NCBI GenBank assembly: GCA_009937205.1
Contig: JAACCR010000138.1
Span: 1-33,811 of the forward strand
Direction of reading: 5' to 3'
Source of the DNA: Methanobacteriota archaeon
GTDB taxonomy: Archaea > Thermoplasmatota > Poseidoniia > Poseidoniales > Poseidoniaceae
Length of the DNA stretch: 33,811 bases
The stretch's first letter is position 1. Every line of letters begins with the position of its first letter. The position numbers and the translations under genes were made by a program. The notes under the pieces were generated by a model. It was not told the DNA's origin and ran no database searches. It worked only from the letters and a program-made list of their open reading frames with translations. Positions 1-7,846 of this stretch are shown here, piece after piece.

Positions 1-120
1 ACCATCTTAGTTGGGGGTGGGTGAGGCTGCGCTTTATGGCGTATTCGAGCCTGCCTTCGACAAGGAGGGTTAAGTCGTAACAAGGTACCTGTAGGGGAAC
101 CTGCAGGTGGATCACCTCCT
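1..120 (+). rRNA. 16S rRNA, 3' end (5' part lies outside the window)
   Basis: Contains the universal 16S 3' region 'aagtcgtaacaaggtacctgtaggggaacctgcaggtggatcacctcct', ending in the anti-Shine-Dalgarno sequence CACCTCCT. Confidence 0.97.
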
Positions 121-129
121 AAGAAACCC

Positions 130-167
130 GGAAACGGGGGCTTCGGCCCCCGTTTCCACCCTTTTTT
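130..167 (+). terminator. Intrinsic-terminator-like hairpin after 16S
   Basis: Perfect 12-bp inverted repeat GGAAACGGGGGC-ttcg-GCCCCCGTTTCC (130-157) with a C(UUCG)G tetraloop, followed by acccTTTTTT. Confidence 0.75.
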
Positions 168-231
168 AATAGCCTCTATAGTTTACTTTTTACACCAAGT
201 AACCTAAGTACATTGCAGTTTTGATAGTTGC

Positions 232-251
232 CTGGGCAGATCGATGCCCAG
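232..251. other. Inverted repeat / 3'-UTR hairpin downstream of the NAD kinase gene
   Basis: CTGGGCA-gatcga-TGCCCAG, 7-bp perfect arms, 19 bp past the minus-strand stop codon at 270. No U-tract. Confidence 0.4.
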
Positions 252-269
252 TTGTTTGCTGTAACTCGC

Positions 270-1154
270 TTAGTTACTCAAGTTTTGAAGACGTTGACTC
301 ATCGATTGCCTAAATGTTAACAATCTAATTCTCGGTGCTTCTAAATTAACTGTAATCGTAGCACCTCTATTGAAATGAACTTCATCCCAGCCATCAGGGA
401 CGATCATTCCTCTATGCATATCAGATGTTAATGTGGTCGTTTCAGATGTCCAAGCTAAAGATGCCCAAGGACTGTCCTTTCTTTGCGAATGAGGGATGTC
501 TCTTGCCAGCATAAAGTAATGAGAATCAGTTTCATTAGATTCTATAGAGTCGCATATTTGGTTGTATTGTTGTTCATTTGCAGCATGACTTAGCCAAGCT
601 CCTTTTCCAAGCCAAGTAGAAAATATCAATCCACTACTGTGCTGGACCAATTTGTCTTCTCCCCTTCGTAGATGATACCTACTTGGAGCATACTGATGTG
701 TATTTGCAATTAGCAAATCATTCATTGCAGGATCGGTTGTAAATCGGTTACCAGATGTAGTATCGATAATCGCTTGTAAACGTGGCAAATCATTGACGAT
801 TGCCTTACCATCTAATGCTGATTGAATATCATCAGCAAATGTGTGGATGCTTGAATCCATATAAAATCCAAAACTTCCATCCTCATCCTCATCTCTTGGA
901 TGGGAGTTGACACCCATTACAGGTGTATTTGCATCAATGTTGTGTGATATACTGGTTAATGTTCCATCTCCTCCAAGTACAATTACTAGATCACGTCCAA
1001 TAAAATCAGCACGACGAACTCTTTCTCTTGCTCGTATGTCCACTCTCAGGCCTCTCTCAAGTCCGATTTCCTCAAGAATACTGCTAATTTGGTTGAGGCT
1101 TTCATCATGAACTGCTTCAAAGTTCTTCTTGTAAACAACTAAGATGTCAACCAT
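270..1154 (-). CDS. ATP-NAD kinase family protein, NADK2-like
   Basis: GGDGT motif in 'DLVIVLGGDGTLTSISHNI'. 'GVNSHPRDEDEDGSFGFY' and 'SSGLIFSTWLGKGAWLSHA' resemble NADK2-type rather than canonical NadK segments. Confidence 0.75.
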   Translation of the reverse strand: MVDILVVYKKNFEAVHDESLNQISSILEEIGLERGLRVDIRARERVRRADFIGRDLVIVLGGDGTLTSISHNIDANTPVMGVNSHPRDEDEDGSFGFYMDSSIHTFADDIQSALDGKAIVNDLPRLQAIIDTTSGNRFTTDPAMNDLLIANTHQYAPSRYHLRRGEDKLVQHSSGLIFSTWLGKGAWLSHAANEQQYNQICDSIESNETDSHYFMLARDIPHSQRKDSPWASLAWTSETTTLTSDMHRGMIVPDGWDEVHFNRGATITVNLEAPRIRLLTFRQSMSQRLQNLSN

Positions 1155-1274
1155 AACATTACTCCCCCATTACAATCCAAGATGCCCTACCTCTTCAACA
1201 CCACCAATGGAAATTTCATTTTGTATCTTGATTATGTACGAGTATTAAAAGACCTAATCACCATACATAGTAAC

Positions 1275-1952
1275 ATGCAGCCAGACCCATGGGGAGGACA
1301 ACAACCGGACCACAAACAACCTGAATCAGCAATTCAGGATAGTGTCGTAGGTGGTGATGTACACACAGGCGATGTGATTAATAATCACTATTCTCCTGAA
1401 GCAGTAATGATGGGTAATGTAAGTGAACAACCTTCAGTACTCGGTCATCAGATAGGTATGCCAGGTCAAGTAATAATGGTGCAACAACCCTCTAGTGCAG
1501 CCAAAATCATTGGAATATTAGTAATAATTTCAGGCTGTTTCGGAGTAATTGGCGGGATTGGTGAAATCTTTAGCGCAATTTCATATTCTTCTATGGCGGT
1601 TGCACTTGCGATTGCCTTTCTTAACATTGCAAACAGCGCCGCTTCTGTTTTGGGTGGCTATTGGATGACAAATTACGAAAGAAGAGGTGTCCAATTAGTT
1701 TTGATAACAGTATTAGTTAGTTTTATCGTTGCTTCAGCATCGACTTTAGTTTTGGGAGATATTATGCAAGAGGAACTTGATGCTGGTAATATGACACAGG
1801 AAGAATACGATGCAGCTCAAGGATTTATGGCTCTTATTGGTGGTGTATATCTTGCATTCGCAGCAGTTTGTTCTGGTATCTGTGGATTGATTATTGCGAT
1901 TCCACTTATGTCAGCCAATGGTGGATTAGACGAATCTAGTTTGTTTTCATAA
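1275..1952 (+). CDS. Multi-TM hypothetical protein with N-terminal 'SVVGGDVHTGDVINNHY' motif
   Basis: ORF open from 1182. The Met at 1275 (MQPDPWGGQQP) is the more likely start. Several hydrophobic helices follow the motif. Confidence 0.65.
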   Translation: MQPDPWGGQQPDHKQPESAIQDSVVGGDVHTGDVINNHYSPEAVMMGNVSEQPSVLGHQIGMPGQVIMVQQPSSAAKIIGILVIISGCFGVIGGIGEIFSAISYSSMAVALAIAFLNIANSAASVLGGYWMTNYERRGVQLVLITVLVSFIVASASTLVLGDIMQEELDAGNMTQEEYDAAQGFMALIGGVYLAFAAVCSGICGLIIAIPLMSANGGLDESSLFS

Positions 1953-2004
1953 TCATAGATAAGAGATGGAAAATACCATCAGTCGTCGCTGATTTTTCAT
2001 TAAT

Positions 2005-2472
2005 ATGGGAACTTTAGTTACGGGAACCGCTGCGACATATGTTGAAGAGTTATGGATAAATACAGACAAAAGATATGAGATAATGTGCATTACTCAAGAC
2101 GTGCAGAATGTCATAAAGCAATCTGGAATCACCGATGGTATTGTATTGGTCAATCCAATGCATATTACAGCATCTTGTTATGTCAATGATCTTGAATCTG
2201 GCTTACATCATGATATTATGAATTGGTTAGGGAAATTGGCACCATTTTATGGGGCTGATGGCAAAGATGGAGAAGAATATCACCATCATAGAACAGGTGA
2301 AGATAATGGGGATGCACATCTAAAACGGCAACTGCTTGGCCAACAAGTTACAATGGCGGTTAAAAATGGGCAATTACATTTAGGAACTTGGGAGCAAATA
2401 CACTATGCAGAGTTCGATGGAATGCGCAATAAAAGAATAATGGTCAAAGTTGTGGGCATTATTGTCCAGTGA
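2005..2472 (+). CDS. YjbQ / UPF0047 family protein
   Basis: 'MHITASCYVND', 'YHHHRTGEDNGDAHLKRQLLGQQVTMAVKNGQLHLGTWEQIHYAEFDG..NKRIMVKVVG' are typical of the YjbQ family. Confidence 0.9.
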   Translation: MGTLVTGTAATYVEELWINTDKRYEIMCITQDVQNVIKQSGITDGIVLVNPMHITASCYVNDLESGLHHDIMNWLGKLAPFYGADGKDGEEYHHHRTGEDNGDAHLKRQLLGQQVTMAVKNGQLHLGTWEQIHYAEFDGMRNKRIMVKVVGIIVQ

Positions 2473-2504
2473 TTTGAAATTGAATCACTTGTCGAGGTGT
2501 ATTT

Positions 2505-2948
2505 ATGGAAGAAGATATTTTCTCACAACCTCCGAATTTATCGGGTATGGCAAAATCATTATCGATTCAAAGGGGTCAATGGTCTCCGGGCCATTGTAGT
2601 GTCTTTGTTGATGTTGAAGAATTCCATTGTAATAAAGGTGGAGTTGCACATGGTGGGCTATTTACAATAATGTTGGATATGGCTTGCGGTGGTGCATTAG
2701 TTTCTGGTTTGTTAAAGGAAGAATGGTGTGCAACTACACAACTAAATGTTTCATTTATTGATGCTGGAAGGGTCGGTGAGAGATTGGAGGCAGTTGGAAG
2801 TGTTACCCGTAGAGGTCGGAATGTTGCCCATCTTTCTGGTGAAATCAGGTCAGAGTCTGGAAGATTAATCGCAACTGCAACTGGAACTTGGATGATTTGG
2901 CAATCAAAGCCAGAAAACTTCCCAGGTAGAGAAAGTGATAATCAGTGA
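2505..2948 (+). CDS. PaaI-like hotdog-fold thioesterase
   Basis: 'GGVAHGGLFTIMLDMACGGAL' HGG motif; length 147 aa. Confidence 0.85.
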   Translation: MEEDIFSQPPNLSGMAKSLSIQRGQWSPGHCSVFVDVEEFHCNKGGVAHGGLFTIMLDMACGGALVSGLLKEEWCATTQLNVSFIDAGRVGERLEAVGSVTRRGRNVAHLSGEIRSESGRLIATATGTWMIWQSKPENFPGRESDNQ

Positions 2949-3006
2949 TTTACGGCATTGTAGACATAGGTTGAGTTTTTGACCTAACCACTTCTCGGCC
3001 AGTTTA

Positions 3007-4227
3007 ATGAGTGAAGATGTTGTAATTATCGGCGGGGCTCGCACTCCCTTTTGTGAATGGCAAGGCGGCAAGCGTGGAGACGGTCAACCGGGTGGGCTTC
3101 TCAAGGATGTAAGCGCTCTAAAACTTGGTGAAATCGCAATTAAGGGAGCTCTAGATAAAACCGGAACTTCTGCCGAATCTGTTGACCATGTTGTAATGGG
3201 ATATGCACTCCAAACCTGTGACCAAGCAATCTTTGGTGCGAGGCATGCAGGACTAGGTGCTGGAATACCACAAGAAGTACCAATGCTAACTCTTTCTCGT
3301 ATCTGTGGTAGTGGTGTACAATCAATTGTTTCAGGTGCGCAAATGATAATGCTCAATGAAGCACAAACTGTGGTCGCTGGCGGAATGGAGAACCTATCTC
3401 AAGCACCTCATGTGCTTCGCGGAATGCGTGATACCTACAGGCTGGCAAGGCCTCCAAAAGCAGGTGTTGAATTAGAAAAAGACATGGAAGATTATCTATT
3501 TACCAACCTTCTTGACGGAATGTGTGGCTCGTTCATGGCGCAAACCAGTGATGAGATCTGTAAGCGCAAAGGAGTAACTCGTGAAGAAACCGATGAATTT
3601 GCTGCGCTGTCTCATGCTAGAACAGCAGCATCGATTGATAACGGAGTCTGGGAACAGGAGATTGTGTCTGTAAATGATGTCACATTCAAAGATGAAGACC
3701 ACGTTGTACGAGGTAGTACTGCTGAATCCTTAGCAGGCCTTAGAACAGCTTTTGGCCCAGAAAGCCTGGTAACTGCTGGAAATGCGATCGGTGTAGTTGA
3801 TGGTGCAGCAGCAGTTGTAATCAAATCAGCATCGAAGGCTGAAGCAGATGGCGATTCACCACTTGCTAGAATCGTCTCTTGGGGAATCGTTGGACTTGAA
3901 CCAGCAATTATGGCATATGGACCCGTTCCTAGTAGCCGCTTAGCTCTAGAGAAAGCAGGACTTACAATCGAAGATATCGACCGTTGGGAAATCAACGAAG
4001 CATTCGCTGGACAGGCGGTTGCATGTGTCAAGGACCTAGGATTAGATATTGAGAAAGTCAATGTTAATGGTGGAGCAGTTGGCTTAGGTCATCCTCTTGC
4101 GGCAACAGGCACACGTCTTGTTCTAACTCTGGCGTACGAATTGAAGCGTTGTGGTGGCAAGTACGGAGTCGCAACAGCCTGTATTGGTGGCGGTCAAGGA
4201 ATCGCAATGGTAATCGAAAGCCTTTGA
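3007..4227 (+). CDS. Thiolase family protein (acetyl-CoA C-acyltransferase)
   Basis: 'RICGSGVQSIVSG' active-site Cys, 'NEAFAGQAVA', 'NVNGGAVGLGHPLAATGTR', C-terminal 'ACIGGGQGIAMVIE'. Confidence 0.95.
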   Translation: MSEDVVIIGGARTPFCEWQGGKRGDGQPGGLLKDVSALKLGEIAIKGALDKTGTSAESVDHVVMGYALQTCDQAIFGARHAGLGAGIPQEVPMLTLSRICGSGVQSIVSGAQMIMLNEAQTVVAGGMENLSQAPHVLRGMRDTYRLARPPKAGVELEKDMEDYLFTNLLDGMCGSFMAQTSDEICKRKGVTREETDEFAALSHARTAASIDNGVWEQEIVSVNDVTFKDEDHVVRGSTAESLAGLRTAFGPESLVTAGNAIGVVDGAAAVVIKSASKAEADGDSPLARIVSWGIVGLEPAIMAYGPVPSSRLALEKAGLTIEDIDRWEINEAFAGQAVACVKDLGLDIEKVNVNGGAVGLGHPLAATGTRLVLTLAYELKRCGGKYGVATACIGGGQGIAMVIESL

Positions 4228-4312
4228 TTTGCAAATACTGAGCAGTGGCTAGCTACTCACCATTTCATACGAATGCTAACTCAACCGCCCGTTCTTGTAA
4301 ACTATTTCACAG

Positions 4313-4915
4313 TCAATGCATTCCAGACATATTGGAATCCATGGATTGGGTATATCCCGTTTGAGGAGCGGTCGCATTGAACCACATGCTCATCTCATGT
4401 GCGCTATTCCACAATCCAATTCGGGCAGAAATAATAGTATTATTTTCTATTAATAATATATGTGGAATTGAAGAAACAGATAAATTTTCTGACAAAAATG
4501 GTGCGTGTAAAAATGGACGGTCTACCGAGCGATTAAGTTCACCCTCTATCATCAGTTTCCATTCGGTCATATTAGAGCTATCGTTACCTGCTTGTTTGTT
4601 GAAAATGAGTAAATGATTTAGCATAATCGATTGGTCAAGTGCATCTATTGTTGGCTTACAATGCGTGCACCAAGATGCAGAAAAATAGGCAACCCAACGC
4701 CCACTATCATTTGCAGAAGCCTCATTCCAATGAGTTCCGTTTTGATCAATAAAATCAAAACTTGGTAATTCACAACCAACATGCCATTCGGGGATATTAC
4801 CTTCAGTACAAAATTCAATTGAATCATCAACCATTTCCATTTCGGGTTCGATACAACCGGATAGAATACTTACTGAAAAAAGAATAGCGATGAAATATGA
4901 GATTTTTTTATTCAT
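4313..4915 (-). CDS. Lipoprotein with thioredoxin-like domain
   Basis: Signal peptide and lipobox 'FSVSILSGCIEPE'; 'WVAYFSASWCTHCKPTIDALDQS' CxxC redox motif. Confidence 0.85.
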   Translation of the reverse strand: MNKKISYFIAILFSVSILSGCIEPEMEMVDDSIEFCTEGNIPEWHVGCELPSFDFIDQNGTHWNEASANDSGRWVAYFSASWCTHCKPTIDALDQSIMLNHLLIFNKQAGNDSSNMTEWKLMIEGELNRSVDRPFLHAPFLSENLSVSSIPHILLIENNTIISARIGLWNSAHEMSMWFNATAPQTGYTQSMDSNMSGMH

Positions 4916-5113
4916 TCAATTCACCACTGGCCCGATGTGTCTGTTCACAGTGGCCGAGTTCATCAAACTATGCTTCTTGTTTTCTATTTCCATTAGTAAT
5001 TGGTATATCCGAACATCCATTACAAAGTTATTGAACAATAGCAATGGCATTGCTTTATGATTCAGCCTTGGGTTGTGACAAATCATTAAGTGAAAAAACT
5101 GGAAGTATGCATT

Positions 5114-5578
5114 ATGTCCGAAGTATTTCCGTCTGTCACAGGGAGAAACCTCAACAAAGAAACGTTGACCATCCCCGATGATTATGGTGAGAAGAATCTC
5201 CTCGTGATAGTTGCGTTCCAACGGTGGCAACAGGGAGTTGTTGATGATGCAATTACAATTCTCGAAGCAAGTAAACTTGACCTCACCCATTCAATCATTG
5301 AAATACCGGTGATTCAACGTTCAACAAGGTTTCGCCAGATTCGCCTTGATACGTTGATGAGGGCGGCCATCAGAGATCGACATATTCGTCAAAGAACGGT
5401 CACAGTTTACACTGATAAACAAGCATTCAGAGAGAAATTGCGCATAGCCAACGACAACTCCATTCATTGGTTTTTGATAGACCATGCCAGTAAAATAATT
5501 CTCTTAAGAGGGGCCGATACAATCTCTCCCGAAAATATCACTCAAATCATTTCACACTCGAATAAGATTGATGTGTGA
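5114..5578 (+). CDS. Redoxin-fold-like protein lacking cysteines
   Basis: ORF open from 5090; start MSEVFPSVTG at 5114. 'NLLVIVAFQRWQQGVVDDAITILE' sits where an AhpC/TSA or Atp10-type active site would be; 'VTVYTDKQAF..HWFLIDHASKI' follows. Confidence 0.5.
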   Translation: MSEVFPSVTGRNLNKETLTIPDDYGEKNLLVIVAFQRWQQGVVDDAITILEASKLDLTHSIIEIPVIQRSTRFRQIRLDTLMRAAIRDRHIRQRTVTVYTDKQAFREKLRIANDNSIHWFLIDHASKIILLRGADTISPENITQIISHSNKIDV

Positions 5579-5588
5579 AGAGTTGTAA

Positions 5589-6350
5589 TCAAGAGAACAA
5601 TGTTCGGTCTATTTCTTCACGTGTGATAGTACAAAACTGGCCAGGTTGAAGATCGTAATCTTTCAAAACCATTTTCTCGGTTGATAATCGGTGTAAATGA
5701 GTAACATGGTTCCCAAGGGTTGTGAACATTCTACGAATTTGCCTTTTCTTGCCCTCATCTATGGTCAAAACTGCACTTGTTGCATGTTCTAAATCAATAG
5801 TTGCGGGTCGAGTTTGAAACTCTTCTAATGAACCGTATTCAGTAACAGATACATCAACACCTTGACGAATAGACTCAAGTTGAACTTCAGTAATCTCCTC
5901 CTCAGTCTTCACTCGATAGGTTTTCTTAATTTTCTTATTCGGATCGGTTACAGAATGGACTAATTTTCCATCTGTAGTAACCAAAAGCAAGCCAGTTGTT
6001 TCTTCATCGAGTCTTCCTACAGTGATTAATGATTCATAGATCGATGGTTCTACTTCATCTCTGAAAAGCTCATAGACAGAAACTTTGCGATGTTCAAGTT
6101 CCTGTGAATTGAGGCGAGAGCAAATACATCCAGAAGGTTTGTTGAGGAGGAAATAAACATCATTGGAAGGGAGAAACAATTCTTTTCCACGGTATTTTAC
6201 AGTACGTTTTGCAGGATTGAATTCATAGGCAATATGTTTCACAATGGAATCATTGACTGTGATATCGCCACTCCAAATGGCTTGCTTAACATCACTCTTC
6301 GATGAAAACTCACCGCATTTTGAAAGAAATTGATGAATTCGAAGTTTCAT
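5589..6350 (-). CDS. RsuA/RluB/E/F-family pseudouridine synthase with N-terminal S4 domain
   Basis: 'MKLRIHQFLSKCGEFSSKSDVKQAIWSGDITVNDSIV' S4 domain; 'VGRLDEETTGLLLVTTDGKLVH' catalytic Asp motif. ORF open to 6416. Confidence 0.9.
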   Translation of the reverse strand: MKLRIHQFLSKCGEFSSKSDVKQAIWSGDITVNDSIVKHIAYEFNPAKRTVKYRGKELFLPSNDVYFLLNKPSGCICSRLNSQELEHRKVSVYELFRDEVEPSIYESLITVGRLDEETTGLLLVTTDGKLVHSVTDPNKKIKKTYRVKTEEEITEVQLESIRQGVDVSVTEYGSLEEFQTRPATIDLEHATSAVLTIDEGKKRQIRRMFTTLGNHVTHLHRLSTEKMVLKDYDLQPGQFCTITREEIDRTLFS

Positions 6351-6464
6351 GCCTATTGCCTCATTTGCCGGTGCAATCATTTTGTTCTTAGCAGTTCCCC
6401 TTTGTAACAGAACCATCTAGATAAATTACATGGATAGAAGTCTTAATTAGATTTAATGACGAGG

Positions 6465-6480
6465 GTGAGTATATACTTAC
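6465..6480. promoter_or_regulatory. TATA-centred palindrome, copy 1
   Basis: GTGAGTATATACTTAC, intergenic, ~63 bp upstream of the 6543 start codon. Differs at one position from the element at 14260-14275. Confidence 0.35.
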
Positions 6481-6542
6481 TAAAAAAATAAGTCCTATGC
6501 TGATTAACATTACTTTATGTCTAAAGTGGATTACGGCAACTT

Positions 6543-7523
6543 GTGAAAGTCAAGTTCAATGTGCGGGAAATCCTTGGCTTCGGCTTAGGTTTGGCGTTCA
6601 TTTTTATTGGAATCGATCATTTCATCCATCCTTCTTGGTATCAACCAATTGTGCCTGAAATTCTCCCTTCACCCAAATTTTGGGTATTACTTAGTGGCCT
6701 TTTCGAGGCCTCCCTTGGACTCTTATTGATTATTCCACGTACGAGGGCTTTGGCCTCGGCTGGTATCGCTTGGATGCTTGTAGCATTGTATTGGGCCAAT
6801 TTCAACATGTGGTACAATGACATTCCTTTGAATGACACTCAATATGGTGGCGTTTTCCACATTTCTAGATTGATAATTCAAATAATTCTAATTTTTACAA
6901 TTGCCTGGATTGGAGAGATTACTCCTTTCAAAGGAGAAGAAAGAAATATCAAAAAAATGGATGTATTCTCTGGTAGAATAACTTCTTGTGGTTTTGAGAG
7001 TGGTGATAGAATTGTCATCGGCGATTGGAAGGAATCTCCATTTGGAGATTTTACCGATGTGATGTGGGCAACAAGTGAAGGAAAGAGAATTCTGATAGCT
7101 CCTAATACTCAAATATCTGATTATGTGCAATCATTGTATACTTTTGAAGAAGTATTGATTGAAGATATAAAAATTGATTATCGGCTCCAAGAAATGACCT
7201 TGAGTTCACAATCACTGAGCCTTGAATACAAGTGGAATAAAGGATGGTCGATACCATTTAGTCGTTCACTGTTTTTCATAGCAACGGTTGAATTATTATT
7301 TGCTAGAATATTTTGGGGAACGAGGACTCATGGTCGTTCAAAGAATAACCGTAAGGAATGGTATGCGATTGATAGAGTTTCTAAGATCACCGAAGCGAAG
7401 GCAACAATCAATGGCAAAGATGCTGGCAAAAAGGCTCTTATCACCGAAAAATGTAAGTTTGGATTTAGTGAATCTCCCAAGAACCCTTCATCGGTTGTTG
7501 TTCGTACCTATATTCTGAAATAG
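6543..7523 (+). CDS. DoxX-like membrane domain fused to a soluble domain of unknown function
   Basis: N-terminal ~130 aa has the four-helix DoxX-like pattern 'IFIGIDHFIHPSWYQPIVPEILPSPKFWVLLSGLFEASLGLLLIIPRTR'. The C-terminal ~190 aa is not recognised. Ends in TAG with an in-frame TAA three codons later. Confidence 0.65.
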   Translation: MKVKFNVREILGFGLGLAFIFIGIDHFIHPSWYQPIVPEILPSPKFWVLLSGLFEASLGLLLIIPRTRALASAGIAWMLVALYWANFNMWYNDIPLNDTQYGGVFHISRLIIQIILIFTIAWIGEITPFKGEERNIKKMDVFSGRITSCGFESGDRIVIGDWKESPFGDFTDVMWATSEGKRILIAPNTQISDYVQSLYTFEEVLIEDIKIDYRLQEMTLSSQSLSLEYKWNKGWSIPFSRSLFFIATVELLFARIFWGTRTHGRSKNNRKEWYAIDRVSKITEAKATINGKDAGKKALITEKCKFGFSESPKNPSSVVVRTYILK

Positions 7524-7561
7524 TCCGATTAAGTTATGCAGTGATTTCAATTGGCTTTGTT

Positions 7562-7837
7562 ATGGAAGAAGAAAATAACAGCGATACCGGAATGGTCAAT
7601 TTAATTTGGCTATGGTTTGGTTTTGAGGGATGGAAGCAACTTTCATTGGGAAAAAGAATAGGTGCACAGATTCTTTACAGAGTATTTTTCGTTGCCGGGT
7701 TTGCCGCTTGTATCATATTCTACACTACGGTATTAGGCGAAGACCCTCCATTAGCTCCACTGGTTGGGATGCTGTTGGGATGGTTTCTCTTTTTCCAAGC
7801 GTTGTTAAATTTCATCTTTGTAATCGGTTCACGTTAA
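7562..7837 (+). CDS. Small membrane protein, hypothetical
   Basis: Two hydrophobic helices; Met at 7562 within ORF 7541-7837. Confidence 0.5.
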   Translation: MEEENNSDTGMVNLIWLWFGFEGWKQLSLGKRIGAQILYRVFFVAGFAACIIFYTTVLGEDPPLAPLVGMLLGWFLFFQALLNFIFVIGSR

Positions 7838-7846
7838 AGTGATGCC

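Noticed and set aside
3084-4061. Minus-strand ORFs inside the thiolase gene
   Set aside because: They are shadow ORFs antisense to a strongly supported thiolase.
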